Notes: generated by a model from the sequence alone, not told the origin. A DNA stretch of 35,205 nt from Sphingomonadales bacterium (GCA_025351405.1 JANXVZ010000014.1:1-35205), one strand, 5' to 3'; positions 1-9,900 are shown, counted from the first letter of the stretch. A program made the numbers and translations.

Positions 1-803
1 ACCAGCCTGTAGGTCGCGGCGGGGGCCAGCGCCGCCATCGGGATAACGCGGGCCGGCGAGGTTGCCGCCATGCCGTGATCGGCAACCAGGATGATGTTGG
101 CGGCGATGCCGCGATCCTTTAGGCCGCGCACCAGCTTGCGAATGGCACGGTCGACCGTCACCAGCGCGGTGTTGACGGCAGCACCATCGGGGCCGGCCTC
201 ATGCCCGGCGTGATCGACATCGTCGAAATACAGCGTCAGGAACACGGGCCTGATCGGTGCCGGATCGTCGAGCCAGCCGAACAGCACATCGACCCGCGCC
301 GCGGCCGGCAGCTTGCCGTCGAACGCCTGCCAGCGAGTCGGGCGGACGCCATGGATTGCGGCTTCGGACCCCGGCCAGAACATCGTGCCGGTGCGCAGCC
401 CTGCCTTTTCGGCGGTCACCCAGATCGGCTCGGCCTCGTCCCACCAGCGCCGGTCGACGACGGCGTCATGATTGCCGAGGCTGAAGCGGACGCCGGGGAT
501 ATCGCTGTCGAACATGGTGTTGCCGACAATGCCATGGTCATCGGGGCGCAGGCCGGTAACAAGGGTATAGTGGTTGGGAAAGGTCAGCGACGGGAACGAG
601 GGCCGCATGGCACCGCGCACGCCGGCGGCCGCCAGCGCGGCGATATTGGGCGTGACGCCACGATCGAGATAGTCCGGGCGCAGGCCATCGACCGAAACCA
701 GGATGACCAGCGGGCGTTGCGGTGGCGGCGCCGCGGCCAGGGGCGCTGCGAAAAGGCCAAGCAGCAGGCCGAAAGCGATAAAAGCGCGCGGTACAAGGTA
801 CAT
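1..803 (-). CDS. Secreted type I phosphodiesterase / nucleotide pyrophosphatase (ENPP-like), 3' end cut by window
   Basis: The minus-strand frame opens with ATG at 803 and runs off the left edge, giving 267 residues. Residues 1-25 look like a Sec signal peptide ending in an Ala-rich site. The alkaline-phosphatase-superfamily pattern of nucleotide pyrophosphatases follows: VSVDGLRPDYL with metal ligand Asp39, SLTFPNHY with the expected Thr74 nucleophile, DDVDHAGHEAGP with Asp197 and His201, and ADHGM with Asp242-His243. This family hydrolyses phosphodiester or pyrophosphate bonds with two zinc ions, so an exported, metal-dependent hydrolase is well supported. The substrate (nucleotides, phospholipid head groups or others) cannot be read from sequence. 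The gene is divergent from the acyl-CoA operon at 949. Confidence 0.88.
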   Translation of the reverse strand, partial: MYLVPRAFIAFGLLLGLFAAPLAAAPPPQRPLVILVSVDGLRPDYLDRGVTPNIAALAAAGVRGAMRPSFPSLTFPNHYTLVTGLRPDDHGIVGNTMFDSDIPGVRFSLGNHDAVVDRRWWDEAEPIWVTAEKAGLRTGTMFWPGSEAAIHGVRPTRWQAFDGKLPAAARVDVLFGWLDDPAPIRPVFLTLYFDDVDHAGHEAGPDGAAVNTALVTVDRAIRKLVRGLKDRGIAANIILVADHGMAATSPARVIPMAALAPAATYRL

Positions 804-841
804 CGCCCGTGTGTAGCCGTTGCCGACCGCCGCGCAAAGCC

Positions 842-879
842 GCAGTTGCGGGTGACAGGCGCAGTTGCGGGTGACAGGC
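842..879. repeat. 19-bp perfect tandem duplication in a divergent intergenic region
   Basis: The unit gcagttgcgggtgacaggc occurs twice, back to back, at 842-860 and 861-879. It lies between the phosphodiesterase start (803, minus) and the enoyl-CoA hydratase start (949, plus), where promoters for both genes are expected. I do not recognise it as a known operator. Confidence 0.9.
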
Positions 880-948
880 GCATCACCGGGCGGCAAGGAT
901 TTGACCGCGCCTGCCCAGTCGTTCAGGTTCGTGTCCGGGGAGATGGTG

Positions 949-1755
949 ATGACGGCAGGTGCCGCGTTTGCGGATTATACGCGCTTTGGTTTTTCCCGTG
1001 ATGGCCGGGTGCTGACGGTTACCATTACCGGTGCCAATCCGGTCAACGGCGTCGATGGGCCGATGCACGACGAACTGGCGCGGGTGTTCACCGATATCCA
1101 GCATGACGCGGACAGCGACATCGTCATCCTGACAGGGGCGGGGCGCGCATTCTGCGCCGGCGGCGATTTCGCCTGGTTCGAATCCCATATCGCCGACCCA
1201 AGGCGTTTCCGTGACATCGCCTGGGATGCAAAGCGCATCGTCACATCGCTGCTGGACCTCGAAAAGCCGGTGGTCTGCCGCCTGAACGGGGCCGCGGCAG
1301 GGCTGGGCGCGACGATCGCGCTGTTGTGCGACATCATCATCGCCGATGACCGCGCGGTCATCGGCGATCCGCATGTCAGGGTCGGGCTGGTGGCGGGCGA
1401 TGGTGGTGCCGTCATCTGGCCGCAGCTCATCGGCTATGCCCGCGCCAAGGAGCTGTTGATGACCGGCGACATGGTGACGGCCGGACGCGCCGCCGACATG
1501 GGCCTGATCAACTACGCCGTCCCCGCCGCCGAGCTTGACGCCAAGGTGGCAGAAATCGTCGGGAAGCTGCAGGGCAATTCGCGCTGGGCAGTGCGCTGGA
1601 CCAAGACCGTCACCAACCAGCCGCTGAAGGCGCTCGTGGCGCAGATGCTCGATGCCTCGGTCGCCTATGAGATGATGTCGAACGTCACCGCCGACCGCGC
1701 CGAAGCCGTTGCGGCGATGCGTGAACGGCGGCCGGCCCGGCTCAGCGGCGAATGA
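949..1755 (+). CDS. Enoyl-CoA hydratase/isomerase family protein (crotonase fold)
   Basis: The product is 268 residues. The ATG at 949 is preferred because GGGGAG (937-942) sits six bases upstream; the ATG at 943 is too close to it. Crotonase landmarks are clear: FCAGGDF around residue 68 and GAAAGLGAT around 114 form the CoA/oxyanion-hole loops, followed by IGDPHVRVGLVAGDGG around 138-153. In classical enoyl-CoA hydratase the residue after that Pro is a catalytic Glu. Here it is His142, with Asp151 in the later loop, so the reaction may differ from simple hydration. Its stop overlaps the next start as ATGA, so it is probably translationally coupled to the two downstream acyl-CoA dehydrogenase-like genes. 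A role in catabolism of an unusual acyl-CoA is likely; the substrate is unknown. Confidence 0.9.
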   Translation: MTAGAAFADYTRFGFSRDGRVLTVTITGANPVNGVDGPMHDELARVFTDIQHDADSDIVILTGAGRAFCAGGDFAWFESHIADPRRFRDIAWDAKRIVTSLLDLEKPVVCRLNGAAAGLGATIALLCDIIIADDRAVIGDPHVRVGLVAGDGGAVIWPQLIGYARAKELLMTGDMVTAGRAADMGLINYAVPAAELDAKVAEIVGKLQGNSRWAVRWTKTVTNQPLKALVAQMLDASVAYEMMSNVTADRAEAVAAMRERRPARLSGE

Positions 1756-2918
1756 GCCTGCCCAGCTTCACCGACGAGCCGGCGCACATCGGCCAGTTGC
1801 GCCAAACGGTAGCAAAGTTCGTCGCCGACCATGCGCCGCGCACCGCGCGCATTGCCTGGGACCGGGCCCATGCCTGGCCGCGCGACGTCTATGCCGAACT
1901 CAACAAGCTGGGCCTGACGGCGCTGACCGTGCCGCAGGAATTCGGCGGCGCCGGGCAGGATATCGTCGCCGCCATCGCCGTGATAGAGGAACTGGCGCAG
2001 GTCGGGCCATGCCTCGCCGGGCCGTTCATCCACACGGCCTTTTATGGTGGCATGAACCTTTCCGAAAACGGATCGGCCGCGCAAAAGGCGGAATATCTGC
2101 CTCGGCTGGCGCGCGGCGAGCTGTTCTTTGCCTATGGCCTGTCCGAACCCGATGTCGGCGGCGACCTCGCCAGCGTCACGACACGGGCGCGACGCGAAGG
2201 CGACACTGTCATCATCGATGGCGCAAAGCGCTGGTGCTCGGGGGCCGATTGGGCGCACGTCATTTACGCGCTGGTGCGATCCGGGCCAGCCGAGGACCGC
2301 TACCGCAACCTCAGTTTCGTGCTGATCCCGACGGACACGCCGGGTATTGCCATGCAGTCGATCCACCATTCCAACCTGCGCTATACCGCCAGCCAGGACG
2401 TGTTCTTCGACAATGTGCGGGTGCCCATCGGCAACATCGTCGGCGGCCCTGAGATGTGGAACAAGGGCTGGCAGTTGCTCGCCGGCCGCGCCCTCGATGT
2501 CGAAAAGCTGGAAATCAGCGCGGTGGCGTTCGGCATCGCCCGTGCCGCACTGGACGAGGCATGGGCCTATGCCCAGGCACGCGTCCAGTTCGGCAAGCCG
2601 ATCGCCCAGCACCAGTCGGTCCGTCACAAGCTTGTCTCGGCGCGCACCAGGCTGCAGGCGGCGCGACATATGCTCTACCATGCTGCCTGGCTGGCCAATG
2701 CGGGCCGGCCCTGTTCGGTGGAAACCAGCATGGCCAAGCTGTTCGTCGCCGACACCGGCGTCGAGATCGCGCTTATTTGCCAGCAGGTCATGGGGGCCTA
2801 TGCACTGTCCGATGCCTTCGACATGGAACGCCATGTCCGCGACCTGCTGGGCATGCCGATCGTCGGCGGGTCGAGCGACATGCAGAAGAACAACCTCGCC
2901 TCGTTGTTGAAGCTGTGA
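1752..2918 (+). CDS. Acyl-CoA dehydrogenase family protein
   Basis: The product is 388 residues with the full three-part acyl-CoA dehydrogenase layout: an N-terminal helical domain, a middle beta domain (LSEPDVGGDLAS around 130-141, KRWCSGAD around 159-166) and a C-terminal helical domain (ARVQFGKPIAQHQSV). In most members the catalytic base is a Glu in a YEGT-like motif near the C-terminus; here that stretch reads IVGGSSDMQ, without Glu. Glu251 in ALDVEKLE aligns with the alternative catalytic position used by isovaleryl-CoA and long-chain dehydrogenases, so the enzyme is probably active. The start ATG overlaps the hydratase stop (ATGA) and the end overlaps the next gene as GTGA. It would pass electrons to ETF during acyl-CoA oxidation; the substrate is unassigned. 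Confidence 0.92.
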   Translation: MSLPSFTDEPAHIGQLRQTVAKFVADHAPRTARIAWDRAHAWPRDVYAELNKLGLTALTVPQEFGGAGQDIVAAIAVIEELAQVGPCLAGPFIHTAFYGGMNLSENGSAAQKAEYLPRLARGELFFAYGLSEPDVGGDLASVTTRARREGDTVIIDGAKRWCSGADWAHVIYALVRSGPAEDRYRNLSFVLIPTDTPGIAMQSIHHSNLRYTASQDVFFDNVRVPIGNIVGGPEMWNKGWQLLAGRALDVEKLEISAVAFGIARAALDEAWAYAQARVQFGKPIAQHQSVRHKLVSARTRLQAARHMLYHAAWLANAGRPCSVETSMAKLFVADTGVEIALICQQVMGAYALSDAFDMERHVRDLLGMPIVGGSSDMQKNNLASLLKL

Positions 2919-4063
2919 CGCTGCTCGCCGCCGCGACGCGCCTTGCGCCGGAAATCGCCGCCCGCGCCGCCGAGACCGAGGCGGCGCGCCGCCTGCCCGC
3001 CAGCCTTGCCGCAAAAATTGCCGCTGCCGGGCTGTTCCGCATGATGGTGCCGCAAGCCCTGGGTGGTGGCGAAACCGCGCCCGCCGACATGGTTTCGGTG
3101 TTGACCACCCTCGCCGTTGCCGATGCCGCCACCGCCTGGTGCACGATGATCGCCGCCAATACGGCGCTCGCTGCGGCGTATCTGCCCGCGCCCCATGCTG
3201 CTGAAGTGTTCGGCAACCCGCTGTCGATAAGCGGCGGAGTGTTTGCCCCGAACGGCACGGCGGTCTGCGATGGCGACGATTATGTCGTCAGCGGTCGCTG
3301 GGCATGGGCTTCGGGGTCGGCCAATTGCAACTGGCTGGTCGGCGGCGCGCTGGTCTTCGAAGACGGCGTCATGCGGACGCTGCCCGAAGGCGGGCCCGAC
3401 CATCGCATGATGATCTTCCGCCGCGAAGACGTCGAACTGATCGACACCTGGGAGGCGAGCGGCATGCGCGGCACCGGGTCGGGCGACATGGCGGTCGAAG
3501 GCGTGCGGGTGCCGAGGGCGCGAACGGTGTCGTTCCTCGTCGATACGCCGATTGCGCCGGGACCGTTGTATGCGTTTCCGCCGTTCGCGCTGCTGGCGCT
3601 GGGCATCGCCGCCGTCGCATCGGGCAACGCCCGCGGTGCGCTGGATGATTTTCGCGCGCTGGCGGTGGCCAAGAAAGGCGGCGGGTCGTCACGATCGCTG
3701 GCGGAACGCCATTCCGTCCAGTCCGAATTCGCCCGCGCCGAAGCATCGCTGGCGGCGGCGCAGGCACTCGTCGATACCGGCATCGCCGCGGCGTGGGCGC
3801 TGGTCTGTGACGGCAGGCCGATCGACATCGACACCCGGGCGCGCCTGCGCCTTGCCGCGACCCACCTCACCCGCACCGCCGCCGATGTGACGCGCATGGC
3901 GTACGACATGGCGGGCGGCAGCGCGGTCTATGCAAGCAGCCCGTTGCAGCGCCGGTTCCGCGATGCACATGTGGCGACGCAGCACATGATGGTCGCACCG
4001 GCGACCTTCGAGGTTACAGGCAGGGTGCTGCTGGGCCTGCCGACGAACGACCGGGCGCTTTGA
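2915..4063 (+). CDS. Acyl-CoA dehydrogenase-like flavoprotein (possible group D flavin monooxygenase/hydroxylase relative)
   Basis: The product is 382 residues, started by GTG at 2915 that overlaps the previous stop as GTGA. The N-terminus (MMVPQALGGGE) and middle domain (GRWAWASGSANCNWLVGGA) follow the acyl-CoA dehydrogenase fold. The C-terminal domain carries a stretch around 350-366 with PLQRRFRDAH and VATQH, the pattern seen in the Acyl-CoA_dh_2 group that includes HsaA- and DszC-type FMNH2-dependent monooxygenases. It could therefore be a hydroxylase fed by a separate flavin reductase rather than a dehydrogenase; the sequence alone does not decide this. No flavin reductase gene is visible nearby. 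It is the last gene of the three-gene operon and converges on the reductase at 5080-4070 with only six bases between stops. Confidence 0.85.
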   Translation: MTLLAAATRLAPEIAARAAETEAARRLPASLAAKIAAAGLFRMMVPQALGGGETAPADMVSVLTTLAVADAATAWCTMIAANTALAAAYLPAPHAAEVFGNPLSISGGVFAPNGTAVCDGDDYVVSGRWAWASGSANCNWLVGGALVFEDGVMRTLPEGGPDHRMMIFRREDVELIDTWEASGMRGTGSGDMAVEGVRVPRARTVSFLVDTPIAPGPLYAFPPFALLALGIAAVASGNARGALDDFRALAVAKKGGGSSRSLAERHSVQSEFARAEASLAAAQALVDTGIAAAWALVCDGRPIDIDTRARLRLAATHLTRTAADVTRMAYDMAGGSAVYASSPLQRRFRDAHVATQHMMVAPATFEVTGRVLLGLPTNDRAL

Positions 4064-4069
4064 ACCGGG

Positions 4070-5080
4070 TCATACCCGCACCACCCGCCGGCCAAAACTC
4101 GCGCCGGTGAACAGCCCGCAGAACGCGGCCGGCAAGCTCGCCAACCCCTCGAATATCTCCTCGCGATACTTGATGGTGCCGGCCTTGATCAGCGCCGCCA
4201 GCTCGGCCTGCGCGGCGGCAAAGCCGGGCAGGTCGTCGAACACCACCAGGCCTTCCATGCGCAGGCGCCTGGCGATGAATTCGCGGGTGTTGCGCACGCC
4301 GGGGAGCTGGTCGTTGGGGGTGTTGTAATCCGCCACCTGCCCCGACACGACGATTCGGCCGCGCAGTTTCATCACCGGCAGGGCGTGATCGATCATGGCG
4401 TTGCCGACATTGTCGAACATCACGTCGTAGCCAGCCGCGGCGGCATCGGCGAACTGCGCCTCGAAATCGGCGGCCTTGTAGTCGATGGCGCGATCGAAGC
4501 CGGCGACATCGGTCAACCAGGCGCATTTTTCGGCACCGCCGGCGATGCCGACGACTTCGGATGCGCCCCACAGCCGGGCCAGTTGCCCCGCTGTGGCCCC
4601 CACCGGCCCGGCAGCGGAGGTGACCAGCACACGGTCGCCGGCGGCCAGTTGCGCGACGCGCTTCAACCCGAACCACGCCGTCATCCCCGGCACTCCGAGC
4701 AGGCCGATCCACAATTGTTCCGGCACGCCCAGATTGGCCAGCTTCACCGCATAGCCGCGACCGTTGGACACCACATGCGTCGCCCAGCCGGTCAGCGCGA
4801 CGGCATCCCCCACGGCAAAGCGCGGGTTGCGGCTTTCCAACACCGTGCCGACGGAAAAGCCATCGACCGGCGCCCCGGGCTGCAAGGCCGGCGCATAGCT
4901 GGCGCCGGGCGACAACCGCGACCGCGTACCGGGATCGCACGAGACAAAATGGTTTCTGGCAAGGAACTGGCCGTCGGCAAGCTCGGGGATCGGCAGGCGC
5001 TCGATGCGGAAGTCTTCGGGCGACGGCGCGCCGACGATGTGCCTGACAAGGACGATCCGTTCCATTTCACCGCGGCTCAT
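4070..5080 (-). CDS. NADP-dependent zinc-free MDR oxidoreductase (CurA/leukotriene-B4-dehydrogenase type)
   Basis: The product is 336 residues. The ATG at 5080 is supported by GGGAG six bases upstream on the minus strand; a second ATG lies five codons later. The N-terminal GroES-like part contains NHFVSCDPGTRSRL, typical of the zinc-independent NADP-dependent branch of medium-chain dehydrogenases. The Rossmann part has VTSAAGPVGATAGQLA with an AAGPVG nucleotide-binding loop in place of the usual AASGAVG. MFDNVGNAMIDHAL and IVVSGQV are also family hallmarks. Such enzymes reduce carbon-carbon double bonds of enones or 2-alkenals; the substrate here is not known. Its start lies only 29 bases from the divergent VOC gene. 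Confidence 0.9.
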   Translation of the reverse strand: MSRGEMERIVLVRHIVGAPSPEDFRIERLPIPELADGQFLARNHFVSCDPGTRSRLSPGASYAPALQPGAPVDGFSVGTVLESRNPRFAVGDAVALTGWATHVVSNGRGYAVKLANLGVPEQLWIGLLGVPGMTAWFGLKRVAQLAAGDRVLVTSAAGPVGATAGQLARLWGASEVVGIAGGAEKCAWLTDVAGFDRAIDYKAADFEAQFADAAAAGYDVMFDNVGNAMIDHALPVMKLRGRIVVSGQVADYNTPNDQLPGVRNTREFIARRLRMEGLVVFDDLPGFAAAQAELAALIKAGTIKYREEIFEGLASLPAAFCGLFTGASFGRRVVRV

Positions 5081-5109
5081 GCCAATCTCCCGACCCTAGG
5101 GGAGAGACA

Positions 5110-5535
5110 ATGGACCAACGCATCAGCATCGTCACGCTGGGAACCGACGACCTTTCACGCGCCGTCAGCTTCTGGGAGGCCATGGGCTGGAAACGCAAGG
5201 CCGGCGGCATCACCGCCATGGCGTTCTTCCAGCTGGGGGGGCTGGCGCTCGGCCTCTATCCGTTCGCGGCGCTGGCGGAAGATTGCGGCATGGCGGACCG
5301 CGGACCGGGCTTCGGTGGCTTCACGCTGTGCCACAACCTTGCCAGCAAGGCCGAAGTCGATGCCCTGCTTGCCCGCGCCGTGGCGGCCGGCGCCACGCTG
5401 CAAAAACCGGCCCATGATGCGTTCTGGGGCGGCTATTCCGGCTATTTCTGCGATCCCGATGGCCACCCCTGGGAGGTTGCATGGAACCCGCACTTCCCGT
5501 TGGCGGCCGACGGCGCGCTGGTGCTGCCGGACTAG
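5110..5535 (+). CDS. VOC (glyoxalase/bleomycin resistance/dioxygenase) superfamily protein
   Basis: The product is 141 residues with a good ribosome site (GGGGAGAGACA before ATG). Two beta-alpha-beta-beta-beta modules are visible: residues 4-60 (VTLGTDDLSRAVSFWEAMGW) and about 72-133 (GYFCDPDGHPWEVAWNP). The usual first metal ligand on strand one is not obviously present, although Glu in HPWEVAW sits at the usual last ligand position. It could be a metal-poor binding protein or an isomerase/lyase relative. The specific reaction cannot be assigned. It is divergent from the MDR reductase and convergent with the efflux outer-membrane gene. Confidence 0.85.
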   Translation: MDQRISIVTLGTDDLSRAVSFWEAMGWKRKAGGITAMAFFQLGGLALGLYPFAALAEDCGMADRGPGFGGFTLCHNLASKAEVDALLARAVAAGATLQKPAHDAFWGGYSGYFCDPDGHPWEVAWNPHFPLAADGALVLPD

Positions 5536-5545
5536 GATCGAGCGG

Positions 5546-6961
5546 CTATCGCCCAGCGTCCTCCCAACCGCCGCCCAAGGCCTTGAACACCGCAATCTGG
5601 TTGGTGGTAAGCGCCGCGTCGCTTGATGCAAGTTCGGCTTCGGCGTTGGCCAGCGTGCGTTCGGCGTCGAGAACGTTGAGGAAGCTTTCGGCGCCATAGC
5701 GGTAGCGCAGGTTGACGATTCGCGCCGCCTCGGCGCTCTGGTCGCGGGCGCTGCGCAGCGCGGCGTTGCGATCGAGGCTGGCACCATAGTCGCTGAGCGC
5801 GGTTTCGGTTTCCTGCAGCGCGGTCAGCACAACGCCATCGAAGCTGGCAAGCGCCGCATAGCTGCCGGCGCGGGCCTGGGCGATGCGAGCGCGCGCCACG
5901 GTGATGTTGGGAAAGGTCCAGCTGATCAGCGGCCCCAGGCTGAAGGTCGTGCCGCTGGGCGCGAAAAGGTTCGATACGCTGGTCGCCGCCGTCTGCGCCG
6001 AACCGCCAAGACGGATCTGCGGGAACAGCGCCGCGGTCTGGATGCCGATCTGCGCGGTCGCCGAGGCGAGCTTGCGTTCGGCCTGGCGGATATCCGGCCG
6101 GCGTTGCAGCAGCGCCGCGCCATCGCCGACCGGCAAGGGTTTGCGCAGCCGGGGCGCGACCTTGCAGCTCGCCGCGGCCGGGTCGATCTGGCTCGGTGGC
6201 TGGCCGGTCAGCACGGCAAGGCGAAACAGTGCGGATCGGCGATTGCCGACAAACCCGGGCAGCGTCGCCCGCGTCGATTCAAGCTGCGCCCGCGCCCGCG
6301 CCACGTCGAGCGGGCTGCCCCGCCCGGCCTGCGCCAGGCGTTCGGTGAGGTCGAAGCTTTCGGACTGGAGCTTGAGACTCTCCTGCGCCACCACCAGTTG
6401 CCGCGCCGCCGAACAGCCATCGGCATAGGCGCGCGTGGTTTCGGCGGCAACGCTGACCAGCACCGCATCCCGCGCCGCCGCCAGCGCATCGGCGTCGGCT
6501 CGGGCGGCGCGAATGCTGTTGGTTACCCGACCATAAAGGTCGAGCTCGTAGCTCATGTCGAAGCCGAGCGAATAGAATTCGCTGTTGACCGCGCGTTGCC
6601 CGCCGGGCGTCGCGACGACGTTCCGGCCATAGCCCGCCCCAGCGCTGGCGGTCGTCGACGGCAAGCGGGCGCTGCGGCTTTCTGCCAGCACGGCCCGCGC
6701 CTGCGCCAGGTTGGCGACGGCGACGCGGATATCGGTGTTGGCGGCAAAGGCCCGGGTGACCAGCGCATCGAGCGCGGGATCGTCGTAGAGCCGCCACCAT
6801 TGCGCCGGAGCCGGGGCTTTGCTGGCAATGGCCGGCGCCGCGGAAACGAACGCCCCGGCGGCAACCGGCGGCGTTGCCGGCGCGTGGAATTGCGGCCCCA
6901 CCGTGCACGCGCCGAGCAGCCCGGTGGCGGACAGCAGCATCGCCCGCATCACCCGGCTCAT
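5546..6961 (-). CDS. Efflux outer-membrane lipoprotein, NodT/OprM (TolC-like) family
   Basis: The product is 471 residues. The ATG at 6961 overlaps the pump stop as ATGA. The N-terminus is a lipoprotein signal with lipobox LGAC, so Cys19 would be acylated. The body shows the two-fold OEP repeat: SYELDLYGRVTNSIRAARAD near 168, ALLQRRPDIRQAERKLASA near 300, GPLISWTFPNITVARARIAQA near 363, and the closing alpha-helical region LRYRYGAESFLNVLDAE. It forms the trimeric outer-membrane channel of the tripartite pump encoded directly upstream. Family membership and operon position agree. Confidence 0.95.
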   Translation of the reverse strand: MSRVMRAMLLSATGLLGACTVGPQFHAPATPPVAAGAFVSAAPAIASKAPAPAQWWRLYDDPALDALVTRAFAANTDIRVAVANLAQARAVLAESRSARLPSTTASAGAGYGRNVVATPGGQRAVNSEFYSLGFDMSYELDLYGRVTNSIRAARADADALAAARDAVLVSVAAETTRAYADGCSAARQLVVAQESLKLQSESFDLTERLAQAGRGSPLDVARARAQLESTRATLPGFVGNRRSALFRLAVLTGQPPSQIDPAAASCKVAPRLRKPLPVGDGAALLQRRPDIRQAERKLASATAQIGIQTAALFPQIRLGGSAQTAATSVSNLFAPSGTTFSLGPLISWTFPNITVARARIAQARAGSYAALASFDGVVLTALQETETALSDYGASLDRNAALRSARDQSAEAARIVNLRYRYGAESFLNVLDAERTLANAEAELASSDAALTTNQIAVFKALGGGWEDAGR

Positions 6962-9900
6962 TCTGCCGGCTCCGGCGCGGGATCCGGCGCTGCAACCGGG
7001 GCTGCCGGCCGGCCGCGCCAGCGCGCAAACCTGTCGGCGATGCCGCTGGTCACCACATAGAATACCGGCGTGAACAACAACCCGAACACCGTGACGCCGA
7101 CCATCCCGAAGAACACCGCGGTGCCCAGCGCCTGCCGCATCTCGGCCCCCGGGCCGGACGCGATCACCAGCGGCATAACCCCTAGGATGAAGGCAAAGCT
7201 GGTCATCAGGATGGGGCGGAGCCTGGTTCGCGCCGCGCTTTCGGCGGCCCGCCAGCGGTCTTCCCCCCGCTCCTCGGCCTGCTTGGCAAACTCGACGATG
7301 AGAATGGCGTTCTTGGCTGCCAGCCCGACCAGCACGACCAGGCCGATCTGTGTCAGGATATTGTTGTCGAAGCCGCGCAGGTTGACGCCGAGGATGGCCG
7401 CCAGCAGGCACATCGGCACGATCAGGATGACCGCCAGCGGCAACAGCAGCGATTCATATTGCGCCGCCAGCAACAGGAAGACGAACACCACCGCCAGTGC
7501 AAACACGATCGCAGCGGTGTTGCCCTGGGTTTTCTCCTGATACGCCAGTTCGGTCCATTCAAAGCTGAATCCGGTGGGCAAATGCGCCGCGGCAAGGTCC
7601 TCCATCGCCTTCAGGGCCTGCCCCGATGAAAAGCCGGGCAAGCGGTCACCCTGCAGTTCCGCCGCCGGGTACAGGTTGTGGCGCACCACGCGATACGGCC
7701 CCGAATCATCCTTCAGCGTCGCCACCGAGCCGATCGGCACCATCTCGCCCGATGCGGATCGCGTCTTCAAATTGACGATGTCCGACGGCGCGGCGCGGAA
7801 CGGCGCGTCGGCCTGTGCCGTCACCCTGTAGGTCCGGCCGAACAGGTTGAAGTCGTTGACATAGCTCGATCCGAGATAGGTCTGGAGCGTCGAGAACACA
7901 TCGCTGGGCGTCACCCCCAGTTGCTGCGCCTTTTCGCGGTCGATATCGGCATAGATGCGGGGCGTGCCGGTGTTGAAAAGCGTGAACACCGAGGTCAGGC
8001 CCGGCGTCTTGTTCGCCGCCATCATCATGTCGATGGTCGCCGCTTCCAGCGCCCGCGGACCCTTGTTGCCGCGATCCTGCACCATCATCTTGAAGCCGCC
8101 CCCGGTGCCGATGCCGCGCACCGGGGGCGGTGCGATGACCAGCACATTGGCAGCGTCGATGCCGCCCAGCGCCTTGCGCAAGTCCGCCAGAATCGAGGCG
8201 CCGGTCTGTTGGTGCTCCCTGCGGACGTTGAAGTCGTCGAGCGCAATGAACATCGTCGCGGCGTTGGGGGCATTGGAGAAGCTGGCGCCATCGAGCCCGG
8301 CAATATTGACGATGTGGCTTACGCCCGCGGTCTTCAGCGCAATGTTGACCGCCTTGCGCATCACCGCGTCGGTACGCTCCAGCGTCGATCCCGGCGGCAT
8401 CTGGACGACGCCGATGAGATAGCCCTGGTCCTGCGCCGGGATGAAACCGCCCGGCGTCACCGTGAAGCGCCAGCCGGCAATGCCCAGCAGCACGACATAG
8501 CAGACGAGCACGATGCCGATGGTGCGGACGGTGCGCGCCGTCAATCGGCCATAACGGTCCGAAAGCCAGTCGAAGCCGCGGTTGAAGCCGTTGGCGGCAC
8601 GCTGCACCGGCGCGAACCAGCCGCGCGGTTCGTCATGGTCGTCGCCGTGCGGCCGCAGCAGCAGCGCCGCCAGCGCCGGCGACAGCGTCAGCGAGACGAT
8701 GCAAGACAGCACGGTGGCGGCCGAAATGGTCAGCGCGAACTGTTTGTAGAACTGCCCCGATATGCCGCTGATGAACGCCGTCGGCACGAACACGGCGCAC
8801 AGCGTCAGCGCGATGGCGATAAGCGCACCGCCGACTTCGTCCATCGTCGCAAAGGCAGCGTCGTGCGGGGAAAGCCCGTTGCGCAATTCGCGCTCGACGT
8901 TTTCGACAACAACAATGGCATCATCGACGACGATACCGATGGCCAGCACCAGGCCGAACAGCGACAGGTTGTTGAGGCTGTAGCCGAACGCCGCCATCAC
9001 CGCGAAGGTGCCGATCAGCGACACCGGAATCGCCAGCACCGGGATCAACGCCGCACGCCAGCTCTGCAGGAACACCAGCACGACGAGCACCACGAGCAGC
9101 ACGGCTTCGACCAGCGTTTCCTGGACGCTGTTGATCGACTGCTGGACGAAGGTGGTCGGGTTGTAGGGGATGGTGTAGGCGACGCCGGGCGGGAAGCTTT
9201 TCTTGGCTTCGTCCATGGCCGCAATGATGTTCTTTGCCGTGGCCAGCGCGTTCGACCCCGGCAACTGGGTGATGCCGAGGCCGACACCCGCCGTGCCGTT
9301 GACATAGGCGTTGGTGGTGTAATCCTGCGAACCGATCTCGATGCGCGCCACGTCGCTGACCTTGGTCAACGCGCCCTTGCCGTCGGATTTTATGACGATA
9401 TCGCCGAACTGTTCGGGCGTCGTCAGCCGGCCCTGCGTCTGGACGCTGAGCTCGAACCCGGAACCGCCGCGCGCGAACGGCGGCGCGCCGACACTGCCAC
9501 CCGCGACCTGGACATTCTGCGCCCGCAACGCCGCGACGATTTCCGAGGCGTTGAGGTTGCGCGCGGCGGCCTTCTCCGGGCTGATCCAGACGCGCATGGC
9601 ATAGTCGCGCGCGCCGAAGACATTGATCCCGCCGATGCCCTGCAGGCGCAGCAGTTTGTCGCGCACCTGCAGCGTCGCATAGTTGGAAAGATACTGGATA
9701 TCGTGGCTGCCATCGGGCGATGTCAGGAACACCGCCATCAGGAGGTCGGGCGTATTCTTGCGCGTTGTGACGCCAAGGTCCTGCACCGTCTGCGGCAAGC
9801 GCGGCAGGGACGACGCGACGCGGTTCTGCACCAGCACCTGCGCCGTATCGAGGTTGGTGCCCAGCTTGAAGACGACGTTGATCGTGACCCGGCCGTCCCC

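Noticed and set aside
1665-3014. A 449-codon minus-strand frame across the acyl-CoA dehydrogenase genes
   Set aside because: It is opposite two clear acyl-CoA dehydrogenase family genes and has no family motif of its own.
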